A stretch of 64,000 bases of DNA. It comes from Verrucomicrobia bacterium IMCC26134. GTDB taxonomy: Bacteria; Verrucomicrobiota; Verrucomicrobiia; Opitutales; Opitutaceae. The stretch spans positions 3,407,001 to 3,471,000 of the forward strand of contig CP011265.1 of assembly GCA_000972765.1 (NCBI GenBank), written 5' to 3'. The translations under genes and the position numbers were made by a program. Under the pieces are notes generated by a model that was not told where the DNA came from, did not search any database, and saw only the letters and a list, made by a program, of their open reading frames with translations. Shown in pieces: positions 1-9,504 of this stretch. Numbering within the stretch: position 1 is the first letter of the stretch; every line of letters begins with the position of its first letter.

Positions 1-286
1 CGGGTTTCAACGCGAGGGCAAAGGCCGTCATCGCCGGCGTGCAGGCCATCTCCAAGTTGATCCGCGTCTGCGCGACCTCGCGCAGACGATGCACATCACG
101 CTCCTGGATGTGGCGGCGATCCTCGCGCAGGTGGATGGTGATGCCGTCCGCGCCCGCGCGCTCGGCGAGCGTAGCCAGCAGCACCGGATCGGGCTCGACC
201 GGTCCGCCGACGGTCTCGGCATAGCCGCGATAGCGCGCCTGCCGGACGGTGGCGCAGTGATCAATATTTACCCCGAGAAGAATCAT
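1..286 (-). CDS. pdxJ: Pyridoxine 5'-phosphate synthase, 5' part only (cut by window start)
   Basis: Conceptual translation from the ATG at 286 gives an N-terminus [18 protein letters not shown], followed by [19 protein letters not shown] and [13 protein letters not shown]. These match the first beta-strands of PdxJ, the TIM-barrel enzyme that condenses 1-deoxy-xylulose 5-phosphate with 3-amino-2-oxopropyl phosphate in the DXP-dependent vitamin B6 route. The HLREDRRHI segment is the family hallmark. About 95 of the usual roughly 240 residues are inside the window and the frame stays open to base 1. A purine-rich AAAGGTG lies 6 bases before the ATG and supports the start. The gene is divergent from the membrane protein gene at 409. 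The identification is confident; the remainder cannot be seen. Confidence 0.93.
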   Translation of the reverse strand, partial: MILLGVNIDHCATVRQARYRGYAETVGGPVEPDPVLLATLAERAGADGITIHLREDRRHIQERDVHRLREVAQTRINLEMACTPAMTAFALALKP

Positions 287-408
287 ACTTCACACCTTTG
301 CGCACGAAACGGGAAAACGCACGAAAAAGCCTGCTGTGACCGTGCGGCGCTTTTGTGCTTCCGGTGGGGTTCCTATCGCGGTCATCCTCCGCGCTTCGTT
401 TTTCTTCC

Positions 409-1125
409 ATGCCCACACCTGCAAAGCGCGAAAACATCTTCCTTAACCTCATCCTCAACATTGCGCTGCCCTCGCTGGTGCTGACGAAGCTGAGCACCCC
501 CGAGCGCCTCGGCCCGGAGGTCGCCCTCGTGCTCGCGCTGCTCTTCCCTCTCGGCTACGGAGTCTGGGACTACCTCCAACGTCGAAAAGTAAACTTCGTA
601 TCGGGACTGGGTTTCGTGAGCACCTTGCTCACCGGCGGCTTTGGCCTGGCGAAGCTCGACGGCCTCTGGTTCGCCGTGAAGGAGGCCTCGGTGCCCGCAG
701 TCATCGGCCTTGGCGTGTTGCTCTCGATGAAATCAAAACGCCCGCTCATCCGGGAGTTTCTCTATAACGACCAGGTGATAGACATCCCGAAGGTAGACGC
801 GGCACTGGCCGCGCGCGGCAACCAGACGGCGTTTGAGCGCCTCTTGGTCCAGGCGGGCTGGTTAGTGGCGTTTTCGTTCCTGGTTAGCGCGGTGCTAAAC
901 TTCGCACTTGCGCGCTGGCTGCTGACCGCAGCGGCGGGAACGCCGGAGTTTAACGCACAGCTCGGCAAAATGCAGTGGATGAGCTGGCCGGTCATCGTGG
1001 TGCCAAGCATGGGCATGATGATGTTTGCCCTCTGGCGGCTGCTCGGCGGCATCAAACAACTCACCGGGCTGGATCTGGAAGAAGTCTTCCACGCCCAAGC
1101 GGAAAAAGGGAAAGCCGCCTCGTAA
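409..1125 (+). CDS. VC0807-like integral membrane protein
   Basis: A 238-residue protein from the ATG at 409 (MPTPAKRENIFLN); an in-frame GTG at 355 would add 18 residues that look non-native. Hydrophobic segments near residues 12-45, 62-85, 90-105, 145-175 and 190-215 suggest four to six membrane spans. The RRKVNFVSGLGFVSTLLTGG stretch and the following acidic cluster (FLYNDQVIDIP) resemble the VC0807 family, which has no established function. It stands alone, divergent from pdxJ and convergent with citrate synthase. The stop codon lies inside a GC-rich hairpin that may end transcription. The family call is from recall of its conserved segment, so function is left open. Confidence 0.7.
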   Translation: MPTPAKRENIFLNLILNIALPSLVLTKLSTPERLGPEVALVLALLFPLGYGVWDYLQRRKVNFVSGLGFVSTLLTGGFGLAKLDGLWFAVKEASVPAVIGLGVLLSMKSKRPLIREFLYNDQVIDIPKVDAALAARGNQTAFERLLVQAGWLVAFSFLVSAVLNFALARWLLTAAAGTPEFNAQLGKMQWMSWPVIVVPSMGMMMFALWRLLGGIKQLTGLDLEEVFHAQAEKGKAAS

Positions 1126-1134
1126 GGCGGCTTT
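1111..1134 (+). terminator. Hairpin overlapping the stop of the VC0807-like gene
   Basis: A perfect 9-bp stem, AAAGCCGCC at 1111-1119 with GGCGGCTTT at 1126-1134, encloses a 6-base loop that contains the TAA stop codon. A terminator hairpin formed by the last codons is economical but lacks a long U tract (only TTTA follows), so termination efficiency is uncertain. Confidence 0.5.
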
Positions 1135-1156
1135 AGGAAGAACTCTGAGCTAGGTC

Positions 1157-1223
1157 CGATGTAGGCCCGGCCGATGGTCGGGCTGTTTAAATCGTAGTCT
1201 GACCGGAGGCCAGGCCTACATCG
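1157..1223. repeat. 67-bp quasi-palindromic element (REP-like)
   Basis: Outer arms CGATGTAGGCC (1157-1167) and GGCCTACATCG (1213-1223) are perfect 11-bp inverted repeats. Inside, each half forms its own GC-rich hairpin (GCCCGGCC...GGTCGGGC with one mismatch, and CTGACC...GGCCAG with one mismatch) around a central TTTAAA. It lies between the convergent ends of the VC0807-like gene and gltA, the classic place for a REP or MITE-type dispersed element. No second copy was noticed in this window. Confidence 0.6.
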
Positions 1224-1254
1224 AGCCGCTCCACCCGCAGGGCGAAACGCGCCA

Positions 1255-2556
1255 TCACTCCTTCCGCTGGCTGCTCGGCACGTAGTTGCGGAGCGGTTCG
1301 CCGACGTAGATCTGGCGGGGACGATAAATCTTGAGCTTGGGGTTGGCCGCGACCTCGCGCCATTGCGCGATCCAGCCTGGCATACGACCGATGGCGAACA
1401 TCACGGTAAACATGTTCTCGGGGATGCCGAGGGCGCGCATGATAAGACCGGAGTAGAAATCAACATTGGGATAGAGCTTGCGCTGGATGAAGTAGTCGTC
1501 GCTGAGGGCGCACTCTTCGAGCTTCATCGCGATATTGAGCAAGGGGTCATCCTTGATGCCCAGCGACGTGAGCGCCTTGTAGAACGAGGCCTTGATGATC
1601 TTCGCGCGCGGATCGTAGTTCTTATAAACACGGTGACCGAAGCCCATCAGGCGGTCGCCCTTGCCGGACTTGGCGGCGGCGATGAAACGGGTGCCATCGT
1701 CACCATCGGCGTGAATGTTTTTAAGCATCTCGATCACCGCCATGTTGGCTCCGCCATGAAGAGGACCCCAGAGCGCATTGATTCCGGCCGAGACCGAGGC
1801 GAACAGGTTAGCGCCCGCCGAGGCGACCATGCGCACGGTCGAGGTCGAGCAGTTTTGCTCGTGGTCGGCGTGGAGGAGCAGAAACAGATTCAGCGCAGAG
1901 GCGACCTCAGGAGTGGAAACATACTCCTCGTAAGGAGACGAGAACATCAGATGCAGGAAGTTCTCACAGTAACCAAGGGATGGCTTGGGGTAGTTGAAGG
2001 GCAGCCCGTTGCTCACACGGTAAGTATGCGCTGCGATCGTGCGGACCTTGGAGATAGCGATGGCGGCGGCCTCCTCAAAATGCTCGAGGTCGCGCTGGTG
2101 GTTATTGCTCGAAAGGTGCGGGTAATAGGCACCGAGCGCATTCATCGTCGCCGATAGAATTGCCATGGGATGCGCGTCACGGGGGAAACTCTGAATAAAA
2201 CGCGTCAACCCTTCTCGCAGCGGTGCGTTTTGGGTTAATAAGCCGGAGAACTGGTTGCGCTCCTTGGCCGTCGGCAACTCGCCATTCATCACGAGTAGTG
2301 AGCTCTCGATGAAATTGGAGTGCTCAGCCAACTGCTCGATCGGATAACCGCGAAACCGCAGTATGCCTGTTTCGCCATCAATAAAGGTGATTTTGCTCAG
2401 GCAGGATCCGGTGTTACCGAAGCCGTCATCGTAAGTGATATAGCCGGTGTCGGCGCGTAACCGATTGATGTCCACCGCTTTCTCCCCCTCCGACCCGGTG
2501 ATAACCGGCAGTTGGATTTCTTTGTCGTCGAGTTTGAGGGTAGCGGTATTGGCCAT
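1255..2556 (-). CDS. gltA: Citrate synthase (type II)
   Basis: Condenses oxaloacetate and acetyl-CoA to citrate in the TCA cycle. From the ATG at 2556 ([11 protein letters not shown]) the protein has 433 residues, close to the 427 of the E. coli hexameric enzyme. The catalytic triad is visible: His267 in GPLHGGAN, His308 in [15 protein letters not shown] and Asp366 in YPNVDFYSG. The N-terminal beta domain ([23 protein letters not shown]) is typical of the NADH-regulated type II group. An in-frame start at 2640 would add 28 residues without family similarity and was not used. No clear Shine-Dalgarno precedes either start. It lies downstream of hisH on the same strand, 136 bp away, and may have its own promoter. 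Confidence 0.95.
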   Translation of the reverse strand: MANTATLKLDDKEIQLPVITGSEGEKAVDINRLRADTGYITYDDGFGNTGSCLSKITFIDGETGILRFRGYPIEQLAEHSNFIESSLLVMNGELPTAKERNQFSGLLTQNAPLREGLTRFIQSFPRDAHPMAILSATMNALGAYYPHLSSNNHQRDLEHFEEAAAIAISKVRTIAAHTYRVSNGLPFNYPKPSLGYCENFLHLMFSSPYEEYVSTPEVASALNLFLLLHADHEQNCSTSTVRMVASAGANLFASVSAGINALWGPLHGGANMAVIEMLKNIHADGDDGTRFIAAAKSGKGDRLMGFGHRVYKNYDPRAKIIKASFYKALTSLGIKDDPLLNIAMKLEECALSDDYFIQRKLYPNVDFYSGLIMRALGIPENMFTVMFAIGRMPGWIAQWREVAANPKLKIYRPRQIYVGEPLRNYVPSSQRKE

Positions 2557-2692
2557 ATGTGCGGACAGGAGAGCAAAATTGATACCGCTTGCAAAGCAAA
2601 GTCCGCCAAGCGGACGCAATTGAGTGCCAAGCATAAGCACGGCAATCGGCAGAGTTAGAAAAACCAGCGGATCTTCGACGAGAAATCCGCGC

Positions 2693-3337
2693 TTAACCGA
2701 CCTTAACCGATGCGGCGATCGTAGCGAAGTTGCGGTATATTCTCAACCCCTTGGACTGGCTTTTCTCAGGGTGAAACTGGGTGGCAAAGCACCTCCCGCG
2801 ACCAATCGCAGCGGTAAACACGCCACCATAGTCACACTCACCCAACACCAAAGCTGGATCAGCAGGCACGCAGTGAAAACTATGCACAAAATAAAAGGAC
2901 TCCCCGTCGAGGTCCAATCCGTCACGCAGCGGCGATTCCGGGTGGGTGAAGCGAACCGTATTCCAGCCCATGTGCGGTATTTTATACTCGGAGGCACGCT
3001 GAAATCGCACCACGCGGCCGGGGAAAATACCGAGACCGGCGGTGCCGCCCGCTGCCCCCTCTTCGGAGTGGTCGAACAAGGCCTGCATACCGAGGCAAAC
3101 CCCGAGAAACGGCCGATCGGCGGAGATCCAGTCGCGCACGCTCTCCGCCAGACCAGTCGCGCGCAGAGAAGCCACACAGTCACGCAACGCACCAACGCCG
3201 GGAAGCACGAGGCCTTGTGCGCCGGAGGAGGCGAGTTCGACGGGAGTCTGCACCACGCGGACCTGCGCGCCCACGGCCTCAAGGGCCTTGGTCACACTGC
3301 GGAGGTTACAAATACCATTGTCTATGACAGCGATCAT
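2693..3337 (-). CDS. hisH: Imidazole glycerol phosphate synthase, glutaminase subunit
   Basis: HisH hydrolyses glutamine and channels ammonia to HisF, which makes imidazole glycerol phosphate and AICAR in histidine synthesis. The 214-residue protein is a class I glutamine amidotransferase: oxyanion segment [10 protein letters not shown], nucleophile Cys in [12 protein letters not shown], and the His-Glu pair in TQFHPEKSQ near residue 195. It is the last gene of the his run, 10 bp downstream of hisB. No hisF or hisA is in the window, so the pathway genes are split over at least two loci. Confidence 0.96.
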   Translation of the reverse strand: MIAVIDNGICNLRSVTKALEAVGAQVRVVQTPVELASSGAQGLVLPGVGALRDCVASLRATGLAESVRDWISADRPFLGVCLGMQALFDHSEEGAAGGTAGLGIFPGRVVRFQRASEYKIPHMGWNTVRFTHPESPLRDGLDLDGESFYFVHSFHCVPADPALVLGECDYGGVFTAAIGRGRCFATQFHPEKSQSKGLRIYRNFATIAASVKVG

Positions 3338-3347
3338 CGCGGCGAAA

Positions 3348-3944
3348 TCAAATCACACCCTTGGTGCTCGGGATTTGTCCCGCGCTACGCGGGTCTATCG
3401 ACACGGCGACGTCGAGCGCACGGGCCAGCGACTTGAAAATCGCCTCGGCGACGTGGTGCGGCTCCTCGCCGTATTCGAGCTTCACGTGAAGATTGCAAGC
3501 GAGGGAGTTGCTAAAAGCGCGGGCGAATTCCTTCACAAGGATAAGGTTAAAATCGCGAACATACATGGTGGGCGAGACCACATCATAAACAAGGCAGGCA
3601 CGACCGCTGAGGTCGATCACCACGCGTGCGAGCGACTCGTCCATGGGAACGTAAAAAAAGCCGTAGCGGCGAATGCCTTTTTTATCACCCAAAGCCTGCT
3701 TAAAAGCCTCGCCCAGCACGAGCCCCACATCCTCGACGGTGTGATGGTAATCGACGTCCACGTCCCCCTTGCAGGTGACATCGAGATCGAAGTGCCCGTG
3801 CCGCGCGAAGAGAGTCAGCATGTGGTCGAAAAAGGGCACGCCGGTGGCGATGGTGGAGCGACCTGCGCCGTCAACGACAAGCGTGAGCTTGATATCGGTC
3901 TCGGCGGTCTTTCGGGCGATGGTGGCGGTGCGATGTGCGGACAT
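3348..3944 (-). CDS. hisB: Imidazoleglycerol-phosphate dehydratase
   Basis: Manganese-dependent dehydration of imidazole glycerol phosphate to imidazole acetol phosphate. From the ATG at 3944 ([16 protein letters not shown]) the product has 198 residues, the length of stand-alone bacterial HisB without the phosphatase domain found in E. coli. Metal-binding repeats are present: [33 protein letters not shown] and [22 protein letters not shown] four codons upstream could also serve as start. It is packed between hisC (48 bp) and hisH (10 bp), consistent with one transcript. Confidence 0.96.
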   Translation of the reverse strand: MSAHRTATIARKTAETDIKLTLVVDGAGRSTIATGVPFFDHMLTLFARHGHFDLDVTCKGDVDVDYHHTVEDVGLVLGEAFKQALGDKKGIRRYGFFYVPMDESLARVVIDLSGRACLVYDVVSPTMYVRDFNLILVKEFARAFSNSLACNLHVKLEYGEEPHHVAEAIFKSLARALDVAVSIDPRSAGQIPSTKGVI

Positions 3945-3992
3945 GATTAAAACCAAGAGGTAATCGGCGGGACGGCAAAGTCGAGACGGCGC

Positions 3993-5099
3993 TCAAGCAC
4001 CCAACCAGGCGTCTATGGCCGTGCTAACCGCCAGCATCTCCTCGTCGGTGCCGATACTGATGCGCAAAAAACTCGCGGTGAGCGGGTGGCTTGCAAAGGC
4101 GCGGACCAAGATGCGTCGCGAGACAAAGAAATCGTAGAGTGACTTGGCGACGGCGGGGCCGGTTTCACCTTTAGCGTTTTTAGGCTCGGTAAAGAGGAAG
4201 TTGGCCTGGCTCTCATAGGTAAACCAACCGCGCGTGCCAGAGAGTTCACTAAACCAATAATCCCGGGTGCGGATGATCTTCCCGATGATAGCATCGTAGT
4301 AAGCACCATCGGAGAGCGCAGCAAAGGCCCCTGCCTGGCTGAGGCGATTCACGTTGTAGCTATCGCGCACCCGGTCCAGCAGATCGATGACCTCGGGATG
4401 GGCGAGACAGTAACCCACACGCAAGCCGGCGAGCCCCTGAGCCTTGGAGAGCGAGCGGGTGATCACAAGGCGCGGATGCGCGGCAAGAAGGGCCACTGCA
4501 TTTTCACGCGCAAAGGGCGCGTAGGTCTCGTCCAGCACGAGCACACCGGGGAAACGGGCGAGCAGGGCGGCGATCTCCGTGTTTGAAAAACCGATACCAG
4601 TGGGGGCGTTGGGCGAGGTCAGGAAGCAGGCACGGGCAGGCGTGGCCGCGAGCGCCTCGACAGGCAGTTTCATCGAGCGGTCGAAGGGCACTGGCACGGA
4701 GCGACCGTCCTGGATAGCGATGAGCACGGGGTAGAGCGAATAGCTGGGGAGGGTGTAAGCGGTCGGCGCGGCGGGCCCTCCAAAAACGCGGACGAGAAGA
4801 TTAAGCGCATCGTCAGAGCCGTTGCCGATCAGGACATTTTGCTCCGTAAGACCGTGGCTGTGAAGACTGGCCACGAGCTGACGCAAAGGCGCGGCCTTGG
4901 GATTTGGGTAGAGGCGCAGTTTTTCACCGCCACCGGTCAACTCAGCCGTGATGGCGGCGGCGGCGCGAGGGCTGGGTGGATAAGGACACTCGTTGGTATT
5001 GAGCTTAACCCATCCAGGCTCAGTGGGTTGCAAGCCGGGGGTATAGGCTTGCATGGAAGCAACGTGCGGGCGGGCGAGGGACTGAAGTTCGGATGACAT
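3993..5099 (-). CDS. hisC: Histidinol-phosphate aminotransferase
   Basis: PLP enzyme of fold type I that transfers an amino group from glutamate to imidazole acetol phosphate. The 368-residue sequence shows the substrate loop KLNTNECPYPPSP (32-44), the phosphate-cup motif IGNGSDDALN (91-100), the N/D pair in TSPNAPTG and VLDETYAPF (about 161-195), and the Schiff-base lysine K219 in TRSLSKAQGLAGLRVGY. The C-terminal FLRISIGT is the usual arginine that binds the substrate phosphate. It follows hisD by 108 bp, a gap that holds a weak CCCCT...AGGGG hairpin which could modulate distal expression. Confidence 0.96.
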   Translation of the reverse strand: MSSELQSLARPHVASMQAYTPGLQPTEPGWVKLNTNECPYPPSPRAAAAITAELTGGGEKLRLYPNPKAAPLRQLVASLHSHGLTEQNVLIGNGSDDALNLLVRVFGGPAAPTAYTLPSYSLYPVLIAIQDGRSVPVPFDRSMKLPVEALAATPARACFLTSPNAPTGIGFSNTEIAALLARFPGVLVLDETYAPFARENAVALLAAHPRLVITRSLSKAQGLAGLRVGYCLAHPEVIDLLDRVRDSYNVNRLSQAGAFAALSDGAYYDAIIGKIIRTRDYWFSELSGTRGWFTYESQANFLFTEPKNAKGETGPAVAKSLYDFFVSRRILVRAFASHPLTASFLRISIGTDEEMLAVSTAIDAWLGA

Positions 5100-5207
5100 C
5101 GGTGTAATCGTGCTCGTTTATCTATAACAGTTCCATTCTCAGAAAGCCTAAATCCCCCTGAATAAATTAGGGGAATGAAAGCAAACCGAACTGAGCAGGG
5201 GAATGCG

Positions 5208-6503
5208 TCAGAGGGCGCGAATCTTCACACTGCGACCATGGGCATCGAGACGTTCCATTGCCGCAAAGGCGGCGACCACGGGGGCGGCCTTCTTGATGGA
5301 GGCTTTGTCGTATTTGATCAGACTCGTCCGACGCATGAAATCGGCGATCCGCAGGCCACTGAAGAAACGCCCAGCTCCACCGGTGGGCAGCACGTGACTG
5401 GGGCCGGCGGTAAAATCCCCGACGGCGGTAGGCGTGTAGTTGCCGAGCATAATCGCTCCGGCAGTGGTAACACTTTTAAGCAACGTCTTCTGCAGCGACT
5501 CTTTTACGAGCAGTTCCAGATGCTCGGGGGCGACGAAATTAGCGGTGTGCGCGATTTCCTCGGCGTTCTTGGCGACAATGCCAATCCAGCCCGCGGCGAG
5601 CACGCGATGTATTTTTTCCGCGCGAGTCACAAACTTGATTTGGTTTTGCACCTCGGCGCGAATGTCCTCGAGCAGCTCAGCGGAGGTGGCGACCAGATAG
5701 ATCTTCTCCCGTCCTGAACCGTGTTCAGCCTGGGCGATAAGATCAGAGGCGGCAAAGCTCAGGTCGGCGGATTCATCGCAAACCACCATGATCTCGCTGG
5801 GGCCGGGCAATGAATCGACACCGACCGTGCCGAAAACCTGCCGCTTGGCCTCGCAAACGTAGGCGTTGCCCGGACCAAAGATTTTATCGACCGGTAAAAT
5901 GCTCAAGGTGCCATAAGCGGCGGCGGCAATCGCCTGCACTCCACCAATGCAGTAGACCTCGTCTATCCCCACAAGATGAAGGGCCGCAAGAGTGCCGTCG
6001 GATACTTTTCCCGACGGATTGGAAGGGGTAAAAACCGCAATCTGCGGACAGCCAGCCAGCTTGGCCAAGGTGGCGGTCATAAGCACCGTCGAGACAAGCG
6101 GCACCTCACCACCCGGGACATAGAGCCCGACGCGGCGGATAGGATGATACAACTCGCCAACCGTCGCGCCGTGGGGATTCTTGGCCTGCCAATCCTTGGG
6201 CAGGCTCTTTTCATGAAATGCAACAATGCTATCATGCGCGGCCTTGAGCGCCTTCATGTCAGCAGCCGGCAGCTTCTTGGCTGCAGCCGCGATATCGCTC
6301 GCCTTGATACGGAAATCGCGCGCGCGAAGCTTGGCGCCGTCGAACTTGGCGGCATAGTATCCCACTGCTTCGTCACCCCTGTGGCGAACATCCGCCAAGA
6401 TGGCGGCCACACTGTCATGTATCTCCTTTGGAACCGTGGAACCGCGACAATAGACCGCTAGTTCAGACTCAAAGGTTTTGGAAGCAGACTGGAGAACACG
6501 CAC
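5208..6503 (-). CDS. hisD: Histidinol dehydrogenase
   Basis: Zinc- and NAD-dependent two-step oxidation of histidinol to histidine, the last step of the pathway. Family motifs: VGLYVPGGEVPLVSTVLM, PGNAYVCEAKRQVFG, GPSEIMVVCDE, the zinc and catalytic segments IAQAEHGSGREK, NFVAPEHLELLV and AGPSHVLPTGGAGRFFSGL. I chose the GTG at 6503, which gives 431 residues as usual for the family (about 430). An ATG at 6602 would add 33 residues beginning MCCHTF that show no similarity to HisD. It is the first gene of the local his run (hisD-hisC-hisB-hisH). The start is uncertain, the function is not. Confidence 0.95.
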   Translation of the reverse strand: MRVLQSASKTFESELAVYCRGSTVPKEIHDSVAAILADVRHRGDEAVGYYAAKFDGAKLRARDFRIKASDIAAAAKKLPAADMKALKAAHDSIVAFHEKSLPKDWQAKNPHGATVGELYHPIRRVGLYVPGGEVPLVSTVLMTATLAKLAGCPQIAVFTPSNPSGKVSDGTLAALHLVGIDEVYCIGGVQAIAAAAYGTLSILPVDKIFGPGNAYVCEAKRQVFGTVGVDSLPGPSEIMVVCDESADLSFAASDLIAQAEHGSGREKIYLVATSAELLEDIRAEVQNQIKFVTRAEKIHRVLAAGWIGIVAKNAEEIAHTANFVAPEHLELLVKESLQKTLLKSVTTAGAIMLGNYTPTAVGDFTAGPSHVLPTGGAGRFFSGLRIADFMRRTSLIKYDKASIKKAAPVVAAFAAMERLDAHGRSVKIRAL

Positions 6504-6677
6504 GGCAGTTGGGTTTTTAGACGAAAAGTCCAGGTGACAACAAAGTGTCAAAGCTAGCGAAGTTAGTCCTCCGTGCGAGCCGGAAAACGTGTGGCAGCAC
6601 AAAGATCACAACCGATGGCCCCCGATTGTAAGCAAGCGTGCGTATAAATCAGTCTCCATCTCCAACCGCTAAAGGAT

Positions 6678-7433
6678 TCAAGGCATCGCCAAACTCGGAA
6701 TCACAAAAAGCGTATCAGGCAACTTCGGATTAACGGTTATCTCGTTATAGGTAATAGTGATAATGCGTTTAGAGCCATTGGGCAATATGCTACTAGTGAC
6801 GATACGCTGGGGGAATCGGAGGCTACCTGCGCGGATCTCACCGTATTCGCGAATTTCACTTCCATTGTCGGTTTCAGTCAGAATCAGCCTGCCGGTTCTA
6901 CGATCGAAACTACGGACAAAGATCACATTGGACGCATGAATAAATGCGATCTTGATACAGTCTACGCCATCCACCTTGGCCTTCCCGCGATCTTCTATTC
7001 TACCGCCAACACTTGAGATGCCGCGATAAAATGAAATGTTTTCGAAGGTATTCGCCCTTAAACGCTTGATAGAGTCACGACCGAGCAGGCTGACACGGGG
7101 AGTAGATTTTTTATCCGTAACAGCCTCCACTTGCCAGGCTTCGTAACCATTGAGCGCAGTGGTTTCGATCTTTGCTGGAGTGGTTGCTATGATGAGTTGC
7201 CTATCAGGCTGTTGAAAAATGATTTCCAGTTTCGCTGTGATCGGAGCCAACGACTTTCCTTCGGCAACGGAAAGCTCCCCCCTGAAGCGCAAGGCGCGAA
7301 CCACCGCCAAATCAGCCTCAGAACCTAAGTATCCCCGCGCCTTATTTATAATAGCGTCATCTGCACGGGTCGAACTAATGGCCCAAAACAAAATCACAGG
7401 GGATACCAAAAGAATACGAAAGAAGAGTGCCAT
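6678..7433 (-). CDS. Exported protein of unknown function
   Basis: 251 residues with a clear Sec signal peptide (MALFFRILLVSPVILFWAISSTRA, cleavage near residue 24). The mature part is beta-rich with alternating hydrophobics: ITAKLEIIFQQPDRQLI, YEAWQV, KVDGVDCIKIAFIH, FDRRTGRLILTETDNGSEIREYGE and RIITITYNEITVNPKLPDTLFVIP. The series 'modified-by-field / Asp-Gly-X-X / D-x-x-T-G-x-L / Y-x-E' resembles periplasmic LolA-fold and outer-membrane lipoprotein-sorting-like proteins common in this phylum, but the match is by eye only. It lies between guaA and hisD on the same strand with about 100 and 170 bp spacing, so an operon is not obvious. Confidence 0.65.
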   Translation of the reverse strand: MALFFRILLVSPVILFWAISSTRADDAIINKARGYLGSEADLAVVRALRFRGELSVAEGKSLAPITAKLEIIFQQPDRQLIIATTPAKIETTALNGYEAWQVEAVTDKKSTPRVSLLGRDSIKRLRANTFENISFYRGISSVGGRIEDRGKAKVDGVDCIKIAFIHASNVIFVRSFDRRTGRLILTETDNGSEIREYGEIRAGSLRFPQRIVTSSILPNGSKRIITITYNEITVNPKLPDTLFVIPSLAMP

Positions 7434-7538
7434 AAACTACGGGGAGTTAAAGGCTATGAAAGCGCGAATCTAAAAGGGTTCCCGTGGCAACGGAACTCCT
7501 CAGCCTGTGCGACGGGGGCTCCCGAATCGGTCAGATGC

Positions 7539-9077
7539 CTACTCCCATTCGATTGTCGCGGGTGGCTTGGAGCTGATATCGAGGACGACACGGGACACGC
7601 CACGAACCTCATTGGTGATGCGGGAGGATATCTTCTGCAGTAAATCATACGGCATGCGGGTCCAGTCCGCAGTCATGGCATCATTCGACTCAACGATGCG
7701 AAGTGCGATGACGTCGGCATAATTACGTTCATCCCCGACCACTCCGACCGATTTAACCGGTAGGTAAACGGCAAAGGACTGCCATACTTTCCAATACCAG
7801 CCATTATCCATCATCTCCTGCTGCAGGATCGCATCGGCGGCGCGCAACACCCGTAAACGCTCCTCCGTGATGTCGCCAACGACACGCACGCCAAGTCCCG
7901 GGCCGGGGAATGGCTGCCGCCACACAACCTCTCGCGGCAAACCGCACGCTTCGCCAACGGCACGAACCTCGTCCTTGAATAACTCGCGCAACGGCTCGAG
8001 GAGCTTGAGTTTCATGCGCTCAGGCAAACCTCCGACATTATGATGGCTCTTAATGAGGGCGGCGGGATTGCCCGCGATGGCTACAGACTCGATGACATCG
8101 GGATAAAGCGTTCCCTGCGCGAGCCATTTTGCCCCGCCGATAGAGCGTAATGATTTTTCAAATACCTCAACAAAGGTGACGCCGATGATTTTGCGCTTTC
8201 GCTCCGGATCCGAAACGCCCTTAAGCCGCTTAAGGAATAGCTTGGAGGCATCGACCACCCGAAGGTCGATTTTGAAGTTACGGGCATAAAGCGATTCAAC
8301 TTGGGCGCGCTCGCCCTCGCGCAAAAGTCCATTGTCGACGAAGACACAGGTGAGCTGCTTGCCGATGGCCTTGTGCAGCAACGCGGCCGCCACGGAGCTG
8401 TCGACGCCACCGGACAAACCGAGCAGAACACGTTCCTTGCCTACCGCCGACCGGATCTGGGCGACGGAATGATCGATGAAATCCTGGGTCGTCCAGTCCT
8501 GTTTAGCACCGCAGATTCCGATCAGAAAGTTTTTGATGACCTCGGTGCCTCGCTCGGAGTGAAAAACCTCGGGATGAAACTGTATGCCGTAGAAGTTGCG
8601 CTTGCGGTCCTCGATCACGGCGAACTCGGAATTTTCGGTGGTGCCAATGGCCGAGTAGCCGGGCGGCAACGCGATGAGACGGTCGCCATGGGAATTCCAA
8701 ACCTTCAGTTTCTTGGGCAGGCCCTTGAAGAGGCGTCCGGGCTTTTGGAGAGTGAGTGTGCCGTGTCCATATTCACGATGCGTGCTCTTCGAGACCTTCC
8801 CTCCAAGGAGGTGCCCCTGCAACTGGATGCCGTAGCAAATACCAAGAACGGGCACGCCCAGCTCAAAGAGGGCGAGGTCCGGCATCGGCGCGTTTTTCGC
8901 GAACACACTACTGGGACCACCGGAGAGAATGATACCTATGACACCATCCGCCTTGAGCTGGGCGGCAGTGGTGGCGAACGGATAAATCTTCGAGAGCACC
9001 TGGCACTCGCGGATACGGCGCGCGATGACCTGAGTGTATTGAGAGCCGAAATCAAGGACTGCAATGGTCTGGGACAT
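7539..9077 (-). CDS. guaA: GMP synthase (glutamine-hydrolysing)
   Basis: Converts XMP to GMP using glutamine and ATP. From the ATG at 9077 ([16 protein letters not shown]) it has 512 residues in three parts: class I glutaminase (1-190; Cys81 in [10 protein letters not shown], His168 and Glu170 in FHPEVFHS), an ATP-pyrophosphatase domain with the PP-loop SGGVDS at 222-227, and a dimerisation domain ending [12 protein letters not shown]. The open frame runs 68 codons further upstream but those residues are unlike any GuaA. It lies 94 bp downstream of the zinc-ribbon gene; both may share a promoter beyond 9396. Confidence 0.97.
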   Translation of the reverse strand: MSQTIAVLDFGSQYTQVIARRIRECQVLSKIYPFATTAAQLKADGVIGIILSGGPSSVFAKNAPMPDLALFELGVPVLGICYGIQLQGHLLGGKVSKSTHREYGHGTLTLQKPGRLFKGLPKKLKVWNSHGDRLIALPPGYSAIGTTENSEFAVIEDRKRNFYGIQFHPEVFHSERGTEVIKNFLIGICGAKQDWTTQDFIDHSVAQIRSAVGKERVLLGLSGGVDSSVAAALLHKAIGKQLTCVFVDNGLLREGERAQVESLYARNFKIDLRVVDASKLFLKRLKGVSDPERKRKIIGVTFVEVFEKSLRSIGGAKWLAQGTLYPDVIESVAIAGNPAALIKSHHNVGGLPERMKLKLLEPLRELFKDEVRAVGEACGLPREVVWRQPFPGPGLGVRVVGDITEERLRVLRAADAILQQEMMDNGWYWKVWQSFAVYLPVKSVGVVGDERNYADVIALRIVESNDAMTADWTRMPYDLLQKISSRITNEVRGVSRVVLDISSKPPATIEWE

Positions 9078-9171
9078 GAGCTTAAAGTGTGAGCAAAGCG
9101 GAGTGCCCGCGAGCAGCGCAAGAGTGATTGCCGGAGACCGATTGAAAGCAATCTGCTCCGGGGAGAAACGG

Positions 9172-9396
9172 TCAGAAGCGCAGGCGGTCATTCTCCTGCC
9201 CGCAAAGCGCACAATTGGAACGATTGTGCTCGCCCTGCAATGCGTAGAGATGGCCACAGCGCACGCATTGAAACGAAACATGACGGCGCTCGGCCTCGAA
9301 TCGCGCGTGATCGCGGCGATCGTAATAAATCCACAGCCCGAGAAACAGGCCGGCGACGAGCAGACAGTAAGCCAAAGTGGCGACTACGATATCCAT
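9172..9396 (-). CDS. Small membrane-anchored zinc-ribbon protein
   Basis: 74 residues: a single membrane helix ([23 protein letters not shown], residues 3-25), a charged linker, then a CxxC...CxxC knuckle pair ([12 protein letters not shown] at about 42-52 and [11 protein letters not shown] at about 60-70) that should bind one zinc. The helix-plus-ribbon layout suggests a cytoplasmic ribbon tethered to the inner membrane. I do not recognise a named family. The coherent architecture, the normal spacing to guaA (94 bp) and the position between guaA and the rplQ terminator support a real gene. Confidence 0.7.
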   Translation of the reverse strand: MDIVVATLAYCLLVAGLFLGLWIYYDRRDHARFEAERRHVSFQCVRCGHLYALQGEHNRSNCALCGQENDRLRF

Positions 9397-9421
9397 TTAT
9401 TGGGAAAAGAATGCCGAAGAC

Positions 9422-9462
9422 ATTAAAACAAAAAGGCGCCGGATCCCGAGGGAACCGGCGCC
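9422..9462 (-). terminator. Intrinsic terminator of the ribosomal superoperon
   Basis: On the minus strand, 43 bp after the rplQ stop, GGCGCCGG (9462-9455) pairs with CCGGCGCC (9442-9435) around a 12-base loop, followed directly by TTTTTGTTTT. Perfect 8-bp GC stem plus U tract: a textbook rho-independent terminator closing the rpsL-to-rplQ unit. Confidence 0.92.
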
Positions 9463-9504
9463 AGGAGGTTTATCCGCCCGGTGAGGGGCGGAATTGATTC
9501 AGGC

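Noticed and set aside
7478-7496. Terminator after guaA
   Set aside because: Stem of about 5 bp with a bulge and a weak U run; not strong enough to list.
9397-9504. Riboswitch or tRNA in the rplQ-zinc ribbon spacer
   Set aside because: The structure is fully explained by the intrinsic terminator.
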